Positions 1 through 12,867 of a stretch of DNA of 64,000 nt are shown one piece after another. Source of the stretch: Rotaria macrura (Eukaryota; Rotifera; Eurotatoria; Philodinida; Philodinidae); the NCBI GenBank assembly GCA_900239685.1, contig OENT01000008.1, positions 124,001 through 188,000 on the forward strand, given 5' to 3'. The notes under the pieces are model-generated. The model did not search any database. It was not told the DNA's origin and saw nothing but the letters and a program-made list of their open reading frames with translations. Position numbers and translations under genes: made by a program. Position 1 is the stretch's first letter, and each line of letters begins with the position of its first letter.

Positions 1-36
1 ATGTTTAACGGGGTAACCTAAAATTAAAAACTAATA

Positions 37-1395
37 CAAGATGAACCATAGATAATTCTACGATGAAAAAAAGCAATATCTTCATGCATGATTGGTTCAA
101 TTTGTTCTCATAAAGAGTGGATATTGCAGAGTTCTTTTTTTATGATAAGGTAACTCTCGTTATAGATTCTCGTTCGAACTATGACTTTTCAATAAACACC
201 TAGAAATGTGAGATTATCGATTTCAGCAAAAATCATCCGTGCTCAATTTCAGGTAATCAGAAGTTTGCTGAATCTAATATGTTTTATAGACGAACATGTT
301 TTACAAATGTTAACAAAAACCAATTCAGATAATCTTGAAATGTCGATTATTAATGAAGTTTTCCAAACGTCCTGTAATACCATAGTCTTCGCAGAAAATG
401 AAATATATTGAGGACATGATATTTCAAGAACAACTTGCTCAATAGAGCTGAAATTTTCAGCAACGATAGTTCATTTTTATTTCTAATCATAACTAAAATT
501 CCAGATATCCATCTTTTTCCAGTCACACGATATAAAGAAATGAATTCATCTAAAATCATATGGTTTCGATGACTCAGATCGACAATTACAGATTTCGTAT
601 ATGCCTTTGAACGATTGCATTTAGACGGTTTATATATTTTAGTGTTACTCTCGTATATCGTGTGACCATATACAGAAATACGACTAGTTTACGAAGAAAT
701 ACGGAGCTAAACGACCAGCGTAAACGAACTCTGTACGCCAGAGTGGTAAACGATCGTATTTTTTCTCTGTACAAAGCCACACATTTCCTTATATGACACT
801 GGGATCTAAAATTGTAGTACTGGGCCATGTGCATAGCTGTATTTCTCCGCATACCGTCATTTACGACTGTTTTTACTCGAATGGAGAGTGAGATCGTTAG
901 AACATTCATTATTGAGCTATTATAGGTGAAAATTACACTTCACGTTCAAATCAGCGGCATGGATACCAAAAACAAAATTTGACTTGATTGTACAAGATAC
1001 ATCTTGAAGTATCATGCATTCAATATATTTCATTTTCTGCGAAGACTATGGTATTACAGGACGTTTGGAAAACTTCATTAATAATCGACATTTCAAGATT
1101 ATCTGAATTGGTTTTTGTTAACATTTGTAAAACATGTTCGTCTATAAAACACATTAGATTCAGCAAACTTCTGATTACCTGAAATTGAGCACGGATGATT
1201 TTTGCTGAAATCGATAATCTCACATTTCTAGGTGTTTATTGAAAAGTCATAGTTCGAACGAGAATCTATAACGAGAGTTACCTTATCATAAAAAAAGAAC
1301 TCTGCAATATCCACTCTTTATGAGAACAAATTGAACCAATCATGCATGAAGATATTGCTTTTTTTCATCGTAGAATTATTTTATGGTACACCCTG
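37..1395. mobile_element. TA-flanked foldback element, Tc1/mariner-like ends, ~360 bp near-identical inverted arms
   Basis: Positions 51-412 reappear as the reverse complement at 1019-1380 with no length change (paired positions sum to 1431). By eye I see one difference in the arms. The termini are less similar: the right end read inward starts CAGGGTGTACCATAAAA and the left starts CAAGATGAACCATAG. Both are flanked by TA (35-36 and 1396-1397), the target duplication expected of Tc1/mariner-type elements. The roughly 600-bp centre holds no recognisable transposase. A 107-codon minus-strand ORF at 586-909 looks like chance coding in TACG-rich DNA. The element is therefore probably non-autonomous. 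The two 67-codon ORFs at 208-411 and 1020-1223 are the same arm sequence read from each side, not genes. Confidence 0.8.
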
Positions 1396-1397
1396 TA

Positions 1398-3097
1398 CAG
1401 TAGCTGCTACGGTTTTGCTTTATATGTATTTAAATTTAGAAGTGAATAGAATAGTCCATCAATCTATTATAAAAAGCAGAATTCATAGTTGTTCAAGGTG
1501 TTCGAACTTGTTTTTCATTTAGTCTATAATAAATCACCTTTCTCATTCTCTCAGTATAATCGTTTTATAACTATATGAATGTTGAGCTTATTCAAATACT
1601 TTTAAGATTTTTAGTAGTAAAAGAAATGTTCAGAATTGTAACCTTATCGATTAAGGAAATTCGAGAAAGGGATAGATAACATTGATTTAATTATGCTTTT
1701 AGTTCTACAAACTATGATTATATTCATTTTATATTGAAAGAAGAATGAGTATTTTTGGAATCATTTTTAATAGGAATCATATAGAGATATGCAGCTTTCA
1801 CTATTGAAAAGACAAGATAAAACTACATGAAATCACAAGTAGTAACGTTTTCTCAGTAATTTTTCAGTCTCACAGATCAAGTCAGTTTATCCTATAGCCT
1901 AATGTTAAAAAAATGTTTAGTGATTAAAATAAAAGCATTTAATTTGATTTTCCGTTCATATTTGTGAAATTATTTGATAAATATGTCAAAAATATGCAGA
2001 AAATTCTTTAGAAAAAATACTTCCGTGACATAGTTGCAGTGTTTGATAGATATATGGGCACTAAAAAACATTGAATATCTTCAGCTTCTTTTAATTAGTT
2101 GAACTGCTTTTATGTTCCCAGGAATGGAAGAATTAACGAATTTTTTTTTCTTCAAAGGAGACCCTTTCGTCAGATCAATCATTACTAACGATGTAGACTG
2201 TTACAAGTTAAATCAGCAGTGTATGTTAAATTAAGTTCTTATCGGTAAGTCTTTAATGCAACTTTCCAAAAGAAAAAAACGGTACGTATTCAAGCGTTAA
2301 ATACGGTTTGAAAAGTTGGCTCATGATTGGCAACCGTATTTTAATGGATATACAGCCGTATACGGTCGGTATGATATAGGAATACCGCAAAAGTATGATG
2401 ATGCTACGGTCGTAAATCATGAACCTAGATTACCATGTAATAAGGTACTAACACGATTGTTTACGGTAAATTATGGTGTTGAAACGGTTGTTTAGAGTGA
2501 AGTTACAGTAATTCGTGCTGGTTCGTAACTTTCTTTCTGAGTTCCCGTTAGTTTATGGCAAAATTGTCATATAACCAATGCTTTAGGCTATTTTAAGTGA
2601 CTAAATTTTTATCTTATCTCTCGTATGGTATAGAACAGCACTGCAATAAAAAATAAAATTATGACGTTGAGCAACATAGCGGTAGAAAGTATTCCTTAAG
2701 GTATTCATTCTTTGAGAAACGACACTTTCGGAATTCATTCTGGAAATTGGATGTGTGAAAGAAAATTTTTTATAATATTAGCTTCTATTTTCTCTACAAT
2801 AAAATCTCTGTGGACTGAAAAATGAACTTGTATAATTCAGGACATTTCGATTCTTTTTACAGCTATATAATGGTTTGTTCAATATTCTTTTTTTGCAGTA
2901 TTATAATATTTTCTTTATTTATTATGAAGCCATAAAGTCATGACAGCCTCGTTCAAATAGAAAAACAAAACAAATACTTTTGTACTTTGCGTGCAGATCG
3001 TATTTTTCCAAATATTTTAGCCTACATCTATTATCACAATTTGTTCAAGTCTAGTTGAATTATGAACTAATACAAAAATAAGGAGTTCGGTTGCCTT
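1398..3097. other. Intergenic, no gene seen; TACGG-rich patch at about 2277-2500
   Basis: No reading frame in this stretch resembles a gene. At about 2277-2500 the pentamer TACGG, its complement CCGTA and close variants recur about every 20-30 bases, which is unlike the surrounding AT-rich sequence. The innexin 3' end lies at 3098. Confidence 0.5.
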
Positions 3098-5981
3098 TTA
3101 AATTGTTGCCTCGATTTGCGAATTTGTTTTAAATATATCGAATAGAGATGTTACGATTTCTCCTGTTATCACTTCATTGGTGTTAATTTTAAGTATATAT
3201 AAAACAAGTGTTCCGTCATGACCTAGGTAATCTTTGATAAAATTTGTAACGATTCGATTTTGTTCATGTGGCAATGACATAGAATCGGATCGAATAGGTA
3301 ACTTTCGTTTTGGTGTCGACGGTGGTGTTTGTTCTTCCGATGTTGACGTTAAATTACCTTCCATAGTTGGTCGCTCGTTTGGTACAGAAGCATTGATTTG
3401 TTCGCATATACGTTGTAAACGACTTGAATCAATACTTTTTCGCAACGATCGATTTGCATAAGTTGATAAAAAATTGGGATGTGGACGAGTACTACCATGC
3501 ATAGAACCAAAACCTGAGTGTGAAAATGATCCACGATGATGCGAATGATGATGGCGATGATGTACTACAGGTTCTTGAAATGGACTCTGTGGAAAATGAT
3601 GAATATTAATGTGTTTCATTGATGATAAATAACGGATAAGATTTGATCTATAAAATTTTGGATAAAAAAATGATGCTATCCAGTAAATAAAACCAAACAA
3701 GGTACATATTGTTGTAAAATAAAGCCAAAACCAGATAATTAAGAAAATTTTTTCATTAAATAAGTTTATTGGTAAACTACATTGAACAGTGTAAGTATGA
3801 ATATTATCGGCTAAATTTCGAACAGCGAAATTGCACCTTAAGAGACAGAACAATGATTTATTTAGACGACTGAGTAGAGAAAATGCAGAGTTGTTAAAAT
3901 CGAAAGACAATGGTTCTTGCATCATAGGCAATGAATTGAAAAATTCAAGTTACATTTCTCTCATGACGGGTGAAAAATTGGGCTGATGCCATCAAGCTCT
4001 ATATGATGCATGTTTTATAGAATATTATTTATGATGTATCAAAAGAAATTTTACGAAAGTCTTACTGTAATAAAATCGAAGTATACAGTTATTACATGGA
4101 TTTTTTAATACAACACACGTTTGAATGAATTTAAATTTCAACATGTTGAACTTCTCTTGGAGTTTACAATTAAAGAAGCTAGATATTCGTCGTAGAATTT
4201 ATTTGCACACCGACTTTGTGTTTGATTATTATTTGAATTCCAAAAATATTAATCAAAGATATCTGATAAAACTATAGGATAATATAGAATAAGGTATTAT
4301 GTTTATTTAGTACTGAAGATACAATGATTCTAAGTTCAGTCTCATATTTAAGATGCTACTTTCTCAATTGCAAACAATCGAATCAAGTTGGGGATTTCAC
4401 GAAAAATTCTTCTCAGTTTATCATTCTTCTGTTGTAATTGCTATTTCACGTGTTTTTTTAATCTTAAAAATTCACTTAGAAGACAACAAATCTAAAAACG
4501 GATTCCGCTCTAAAATTTCGCTCATGATTATGCTTTTTAAGTATTGGTAAATCTTCTTCTTTTTTCGAGATAGGAGAGCTTTGAGTCATATTGCCACACA
4601 AAAAAAAACATTCACTACATATCAGCATTCAATTTTGTTGTTTAGATCATTCTAGTACAAACAACAGTAAAGCAATCAAACGATTATACCCTAGTCAAAT
4701 ATTTAAAATAAATGAGTACAAAATATTTCCAGCCTACTTTTCGAGTCTAAAGAAATTCTACACAATAATGAATGTGTCATCAACAGTACAAGATAGGTAT
4801 CTGCCTCGTGCCATGGTAGTTATGTACGTTACTCTGATAAAGTATGCTTATATGAAGAGAGAAAAAAGACGAATGAAAAATCTTCAGAATATCTAGAACA
4901 TTTTTCTCTGAACTATTATACCATTAAGAGATTCAGTCAAGTCAGTGACAACAATAGACATCATGATATTTTCGGAAAAAAATCTGCTCAGGACATTGGC
5001 AAAATAAACTAAAGCGGTGCGAAGACTTTTCTTATATAAATATATACATATTAATGTAAATAATCTGATTCGGTACTATCATATACTAGAAAAGTGTTTA
5101 CTACATATCAAATGATGCTATTTTGGATGAAAATGCGCTTTTTTTTTCTAATAAAGAATTCGATTTTCTGAACCTACCATGTCACTCTTGGAAATCGTTG
5201 TATGATAGTCCAATTTTCATTATTTCCTCTAAATAAAGATTGTATTACAGAAAAACCATACATATGATATTCATTTCCAAGAAATAAATTGAGCAAATAT
5301 AATTGACCCAAAGCATTGAGCAAATATAGAATTTTCGTGAATAGAAAAGACAACATTAAAAGATTGTCACATATTGCTATATGATCATTTCGAAGAAGAA
5401 ACGATAGAAACGTTGAATATTTCATTGAACGTAATTGATCGAAATATTCTAGACGCTTTTGTCTATGATATTCAAGTATGCGATCAATGTAACGTGCTAA
5501 ATATTGAACAGATGTTTCACGTACATCTGATGTGTATGTGTCAATTATGCGAGCTTGTGTCACAAGCATGCCCAAATCATAACCACTTTTGGTATTTAAT
5601 ACAGACCATATAAGAGATGGAATATAAAAAAATATTGCTTGTACAATGAGAATAAATGGTACATATTGATAAAAATAAATGAATTGTTCTGTTTTAGGAT
5701 CCGGATATTTAGGTAATAAACGATCGAATGAAACAAAATATGAATTGGATACCCAACAGATGTTATTGGTATATTCAACATGTGTGCCTGTAAAATGTGC
5801 TGGACAAAAACATGCTATAGGTTCACCGACGTACTGCTTTGTTGATACAAGCATTGTAAATATAACAAGAAGAATAACAGAATAACGACGAGATATACGA
5901 TCGTAAAAGTCATCATCACATGCACCATCATGTCCATGATGACCGACCTTAGCAGCAGCATCGAACAAAAACACTGCTACG
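3098..5981 (-). CDS. inx: Innexin (gap-junction/hemichannel subunit), first exon not resolved
   Basis: Innexins form gap junctions and non-junctional channels in the plasma membrane of protostomes. Two exons read on the minus strand as 5981-5178 and 3836-3098, giving about 514 codons. The donor at 5177 and acceptor at 3837 restore the family's conserved PRVT-W-C stretch with a split TGG codon. The first exon carries STKQYVGEPI after membrane segment 1, an extracellular loop with clustered cysteines, and the family signature as YQYVP before segment 2. The second has TVQC, the INLFNEKIF motif, the last membrane segment and a long His/Ser-rich cytoplasmic tail. The 1,341-nt intron shows nothing recognisable. 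A strong acceptor at 5982-5983 suggests a short 5' exon that I could not place, so the N terminus is incomplete. Confidence 0.88.
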
Positions 5982-7656
5982 CTAAAATAATTAATGATAA
6001 CATGAATCAATAGGCATCATAAGATCGAAAGTTCTCAGGTCGAACATTGAAAATTAGATATATAAAATTAGAGAAAAGATATGAAGTCGAATGTGATGCT
6101 GAACGAGTATCATGACAAACCTAGCCTAGAGCGTGTTTTACTGTGACTAGCAATATTCGTTATCGTGTTATGAATAAAAACAACTGAAAGTGTCAACATC
6201 ATCTTTCTAGCCTGCGAATTTCTTGATAGTATTGCTGTTCAGTAGAATTCATCGTCATCAATTTTGATTAAAAGACATACAATACGCGCATACTATGTAG
6301 AGTTTGTTGGTTCGATATTTTCTAATTCGAATTGTTTTTGTGACTCAGAGAAGATACAAACTAATTTATTTGTCTCAAGTTTGAAACGATGAATTTCATG
6401 CCTAATATTACATTGCTCAAGCAAATTAGAATCTCTTACGTTCAGTTGTTCCAAACCTAGATCAGCTAGTTCATTTCTGATGTAAAATAAACTACTTTCC
6501 CCATACTGACTGAGACAGATATTTTAGTCTGAAAAATTTTTACCGTTCATACTGGCAGATAGTAGTAACTCTGCAGATGGCAAAAATTGATCTGTGACGG
6601 TGATCGATTTGCTTGACTGATCTTTTCTTGTTTAGCAAAATAGTTTCAATATTAATCAAATAGACATCTCTGAAATATTCTAAGCCATTTTGGCATGATT
6701 AGTTATAAAATATGTTTTAATGATATATTCGTTGACATTAACGAAGCTATTTTGCTCGTAAATGATTAAAATAAAATAAAATATCTACGGGCCTTTCATG
6801 TCTCGTTATTGAGAAAGCTATTTCTTTTTTTTATGTATCTGAACAAATATATGACAGATTCTATTACTATTGTCGTTTATTGAATTGTTGTGTTTCTTGT
6901 CATTGAAACAAAATGACATTATATGTATTAGATTTAATGTAAACTGACGTGGTGATGATTTTGTGTCATCAATCTATTCTGTTTGTCACATATAGCACAC
7001 AATGATAGGAGTCTATTAGTCATCTAACAAAATAGAGTACATTGTGTACCACTCTTGTCAGTCGGTTACTTTCTTAACGGGCTTGTCAAAGACCTGTTTT
7101 TTCTGCAAGAGGTCGGAACAACTGTAAACTAACTATGCATGAAAGTTTAGAAAGTAACTTACTGTTCAAGTGCTTCAAATATCCACCAATAGAACATGAT
7201 AATTGATGACAACTAATATACAATTAAGAGTTATCTCTGAAATATAAGTAAAACTAAAAAAGAACAACCAAACAATAAAATAAAGCTTTCCAATTGAAAT
7301 ATAAGTACGAAGAACAGGTTAAAAAGTCATAGACATGCTAAATAGTTACATGATGAATTACATCATGTTTATTATTAATAATACAGATATATTCTACCAG
7401 TCTGACTTTCTGCTTTTTTTTAAGCGAACACAATTCGAAACAACTGTTCGTATCATTCTTTGTCAATGCTCTTTTCTTACAGTCTATTTTTTTCTTTCTC
7501 ACATTATCTATTGACTTCTTTTTTCTCTTAAAATCTGTATGATTTGTCTTCAAGTGTCTCTAAATATTTCTTTTCTCCTTTTCTACTAGAGAAATCGGAG
7601 CATACATACATATATATATTTGGATGTAATAAGCATGGAAAAGAAAGAGAAACCTT

Positions 7657-7675
7657 TATATATATATATATATAT
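7657..7675. repeat. (TA)n microsatellite
   Basis: A simple run of alternating T and A. No other feature is associated with it. Confidence 0.8.
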
Positions 7676-8470
7676 GACGCAATTAACCAAAATATCGTAA
7701 AGCTTGAATAAAAGACGATTAATGCACTAAAGACAGAGAGAAAAGGAAATTTGATGCCTTTAGCTAACTGTTCTTCATGTTAATTATTGTTTATCATTAT
7801 ACGATTGAATAATTTGGTTTATACTAACGGAATAAATAGTCTAGATTCTCGAATAGTTAAGTGAGAATTCAATGTTTGAGAACTTGAAGTTGTCTTATAT
7901 ACATATTCTTTGTTGACTTCGGACGAAGAAGAAAAAAAAGCAGAAAATCATTTGTATAGAAGAAATCGATCGTATAAAATTTTCATGAGAATCAATCATT
8001 ATTTGATTATGGGAGTTGCTTTCCTTCACAACGACTATAAATTCATTAACCAATACTAATTGAACACGATGTGTATGTATATGCATCTTGACTAGTTCTT
8101 CCATACAGGAACCAACTTTCGATGACGCTCACGATGATTAGCCGACGAGTATGAGAGCCATATTTGCCTTGTGTATGAGCAGTTCATCATTTGCATTTTG
8201 CCAGTAAAAAGGAGAAGAAAACTCTATGAAAACAAACGAACAAACTTATTGTTGATAAACCACTTGTTGAATAAGTCGCATCAGAACTATTGACTCTAGC
8301 AGTGATAGAGGATGAGAATGAGAAAAAGAAGAAAACGAGAGAATGAGAGAATCAAATTAATGCCGGAAAACAACGTTCGATTTCTCTATTTTCAGATGGA
8401 CGGGAACTAACAGTTCATATTTCTTTTGCTTACAAATGTGAATTTTATCGATTGCATGTGCTTTCAAGTG

Positions 8471-8495
8471 TATATATATATATATATATATATAC
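8471..8495. repeat. (TA)n microsatellite
   Basis: A simple alternating TA run of about 25 bases in the gene-poor stretch. Confidence 0.85.
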
Positions 8496-11184
8496 ATACA
8501 AGTAGACTTCGCCATTGCATATTGAAATCGGCAGGCAATTGAAATAATCCACATGAACATGCAAGGGAACCTATTCAAGGTCATTAAAGTTTTTTTTTTT
8601 AACAACGAAATGAAATATAATTATTAGAACTAAAGAAAAACATACAATTATATATTTTCTTAAGAAAGTAATTTTTTTCTTTTATGACGCCGAATTTCTA
8701 TGAGATAACACCCATTGAGATAGAGCAATCTGAAACAGACTTCATTCAACAAGAAAAGATATTAAGAAAAGCTAATTAAAAACATTCTTTTTCTTTAGTT
8801 TTTACTCGAACAGCAAAAGTCATCATCTATATTCTGTTGATTACTAGGATTATTGAATAGATTATTATCAAACCAAAGAATTCTGAATCTTTGAATACAC
8901 GTTTATTATGCTGGTTAAAATAAAAGGTTATGAATTGTTCTAATCAACTATTTTCTATTTGGAAAGATCATTTTAGATGATAAATACGATAAACTATTCA
9001 TATATTTTCAATAGATTTTAATCATATTATCTTTTTAATTATTTATATCTGCATTTTGCTTGCGGACACAAATGAAACAGATACGAGAAAGAAAATAGGC
9101 TGACTACTTAAGAAGATAACTTTACTATGAAACTGATATTTTTGTTTCTTGACTTTTGATTTAATTACAGACATGTTGATCTAACAAGGGAACTACACCA
9201 ACTGATACTTAGCTGGCGATTTTAATTAAAAATAAATTATGTAAAGAAAAACCTTAGAAAATGATTGTGTTTATGGTTGCTCATTTCCGATATGCGATCT
9301 AAATTTTTTTTTGCAGTAGAATAATCGACATATTTTTCGTTGTTGAAATGTGTAATTTTTTTATTCTTGTCATCAGAATAAGTATACGTTAGTATTTATA
9401 GAAGCCACTCAAATAGTAGAGTAATTATGAATTCATGGTTCTGTTAATAGTCAGATTACCAGATTATAATTGCATGAGACTTGATGACTCGTAATTTGAT
9501 AAAGATAGAAAGACACACGATAAACTAAACAACACGGCAACTCGTTGATTGCATAGATATCATGTTCATAGTAAAGAAAAGTATCTAATGCAATTAAAGT
9601 ATTAGTTTTGCTAATTGTTCTTCTCTGTTGTGGATCTCGTACAAATGAGATTCAGAAGTATATGTTGTCCTAAATCTATTTATCTTTCGCTTACAATCGT
9701 ACCACGCAACATTAAGTCTTGTACAACTATAATTCTATATTCTGAGTATTAACAGAATCATGGCCTTGTCATTAACTTGGCGCGAAAGCTATTGTGTTGC
9801 ATAGACCACACGATGTTTACCATAGAATTATTTTGATGATAAGAAAAACCATTCATTTCAGAAAAAAAAACTGCAATTTTTACTCCTACGATGGCACTAA
9901 AATTATCTCACGATTATGTAGTGCTGTGAACATAAATGCTTTTAGGGTTATTTTACAGTCGCTGGCATCAAATAATGGCTCAAAGTTCGACGGGCTAAAT
10001 GTTTTTATCTTGCAGACAAATTTTCTAACATATTATCAATATTCTTTGAGAATAACGACAATCTTTTGTTTGTTTTAATTACCTGGTCTGATTCATCTTG
10101 ATGTTATTACATAATCATGAACATAGTAATAAAAGAAATAAGAAACACTGTGAATAAATAATTATTAGATATAGAAATTTTCGAAAAGAATAAATTTTCT
10201 TCATTAATCATAGTTAGAAATTATTTTTTCATATGATTCTCTCTTCATGTTCATCGAATCATCGAGTATCATTCGACTATCAATAAAATCTAACAACATG
10301 ATTTGTTCATAAAGATTGTATCCATTTTGATTTATTTTGTCTTCGAATCAAGCTGAATATGACTTGTGTTAATATCTGCTAATTCCTTTGTTTAAGAAAT
10401 AAAAAAATGCTCATTTACATACGTATGCAAGAGTTCATTCGATGTTAAGACAATCAATCTTAGCAGAATTATCCAGTTGCAATCTTCCGGGCCTCAATTG
10501 ATAGAATAAACACATGAATTTATTACTTATCTGCAATCGACGTATGTGAAAATTTGGTGACGTGATGAATAAATAGCGAAGCAGTTGGTTCGAACTATAA
10601 TTATCTAGTCTCTTCCAATGATCTTTTAATTGTTTATTCTCAAGATGTGAGAAATCATTGATGAATTTCTATATGTACCACGAATAGTTTCCTATTCGAC
10701 GGACAATTATGTGTGTTTAATTGATGCCATCAATCAAGTCAACCGAACGTCCTCGACGTCATCTTTTCACTAAATGTCATAGAAAGCTTAATGTAAAAAT
10801 TACTCTAGCTGACTTTCGAACACATTCTAGGTATTAAGAAAGTATTCACATACACTTCTGTATGGTCTATTCGTGTAAGTAATGAATTGACGTGACTATC
10901 CTATATCATCAACATATTCCGCTAGTCTTCGCCAGAGTATATTTTGATGACGAATGATTACTTTCATATAATATTGTATACATGTAAATTGAAGATGACA
11001 CTATCTTATATGTCGACAGATGTCAAATGATCGTAGTATAAAATGAGAATAAGAAAGTAAATTACAATTAAGAATTGTTCTAGAATATGATCATTTCACA
11101 CAAACAATAATTTATTTATCAAATTATGGAAAAAACAAAGTAAAACTTATATAATTTCAATTGTAAGAACATGCAATGGTCTTG

Positions 11185-12867
11185 TATTCATTTGCTGATC
11201 AACGAAATTAACATACCATACATAAGACCAATGATAAAACCCAAAAAAATCATTACAGCAAGTATACATATAGCAATAATTACATCATTACGATGCCAGG
11301 TGATAGTACTGTAAACATAAATTTAGGTATAAGTTTAAATAAAGAAAACTAATTTAGTGTTTGGTATGATTGTAGATTTATTTTCGATGAGAAAAAATTC
11401 ATCAGTAGCGATAAACTTGAAAGGAAGTCATTGAATATTCAATAAGTTGAGAAAAGTTTTTTTCGACTTTGTAAAGTATCTGGTTATAAAAAATGAATGC
11501 CTGTAAAATGTCAACCTGTGAAAGAGGGTGAGATAATTGAATGGTGATGATGGCAGTGACACTTAAAAAGACTGCTTTCTATTTCAATGTGATTATTTTA
11601 CTAATTTTATTTATCGAAACGTCGGATCAGAAAAATAAAATAATATCGTTCAACAGTAGGTTACGAAAGAACATTCGACCCTCAAATTACGCTTCGGTCA
11701 ATCTTTCTAGTTTTTTTTCTAATGTATTTCTTTATAAATAGTCAAAATCTAAACATTAAAACTGGCCGTTACTGCAGTATTTAAGCAGAGATCAAAGCGA
11801 TTTTTTAAATTAACAAACAATAAATAGAATAATGAACTATGAGTAGTGTTTTTTTTTCTGCGATAAATTTCTGTTTGAAAGGCCCCTGTGCTTGATTGAC
11901 AACCTGGTATCATTATAAGGGCTTCGCAATGAATGTTCACGTAACAGCTGTTAAAGTAAAAAAAAATGAGTGCAAAAACTATTGCTTTTAGAATACGTCG
12001 ACGACTGGCTGAAAGTTCAAGGTCATTTCTGAATTCAACATTGAATAAGATTGGATCACGTTGAACATGAACCATAATGGAAAATCTGTGAAAATTCTCC
12101 GTTAAAATGCTATTTCTATAGCAACTAATAAAGAAACATGATAAAATAAGTTTTCCGAATAATTAAACCATTGGCATCCTTTGAAAATCAGTCTCTGTTC
12201 ATGATTATAATGAGCTGTTGATTTTCATTCCATTAAGAATCCTGCAGAGTAAAACTTTTACACATCGAAAATTTTCCTTCCTGTTGCTCGATCTTTCATA
12301 TTTGTTGATTGACAACGAACTCTTGTATTTCTTCCGTTGTTTCTTGACACTCTCGATTTTAATGAGAGCATCTTTGTGACGCCTTCTTATTTCTTGGAAC
12401 TTATTTATAAATCTCTGATGAATAGTGTATACTTCTACTCATTGTCTAATCTGTGAAGAATATTACATAGTGTTCTATTGGATTTATTCTACTAATGTCG
12501 AAAGATACAAACGTTGAAAATCCTAGTTTATGAAGTGATGAACGACCTCTCACCCACACTCTTGCACCGTCATTTAGATAGCTCTGTATTGTTTTCAACA
12601 TTTTTACCTTTCGACTAAATTAGTGATCACCGCCATTCATTATAATCTTATATAGCATTTTCTCATTCAGTCTTAAGCTATAGATTTCATTCAATTAAAT
12701 TTATTTTCAAGTTATAAACGTTTAGATTTAAGTTCATGGAAAAATCAATCTAACAGTGTATAGTCGGCTCAAACCTGATGACTTACTTCTCCGTATTCGT
12801 CATGCTTGTTCTTGGCGATCAATCCATGAAAAAAATGCAAATGCATACTATGATATAATTGATTCAT
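11185..12867 (-). CDS. Possible multi-exon gene for a tail-anchored coiled-coil protein (unrecognised)
   Basis: Several minus-strand pieces look coding and lie in order. (1) An ATG at 12867 opens a 27-codon frame, 12867-12787, ending exactly at a consensus GTAAGT donor. (2) After an acceptor near 12420, a frame of matching phase encodes a basic, helix-prone segment containing RFINKFQEIRRRHKDAL. (3) A 108-codon frame at 12075-11749 has one hydrophobic stretch, but I could not join it in phase. (4) A final exon at about 11306-11185, preceded by a TTTACAG acceptor, encodes one long hydrophobic helix and stops five residues later, as in tail-anchored proteins. I do not recognise the family. The model is a suggestion, and a decayed gene is possible. 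Confidence 0.33.

Larger units (their letters stand above)
6011..11184. other. Gene-poor stretch
   Basis: I see no supportable gene on either strand here. Short frames are AT-rich and lack family motifs or plausible splice partners. It contains two (TA)n microsatellites (about 7657 and 8471) and poly-A/T runs. The 5' exon of the innexin gene may lie in the first few hundred bases. Confidence 0.45.

Noticed and set aside
586..909. 107-codon minus-strand frame in the centre of the first element as a transposase
   Set aside because: No DDE/DDD-type motif, and the sequence is dominated by TACG-like words.
208..1223. Two identical 67-codon ORFs on opposite strands (208-411 and 1020-1223)
   Set aside because: They are the same inverted-repeat arm read from each side. 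Nothing suggests a protein.
4591..4896. 101-codon plus-strand ORF inside the innexin intron
   Set aside because: Composition and lack of motifs suggest chance, and it has no upstream signal.
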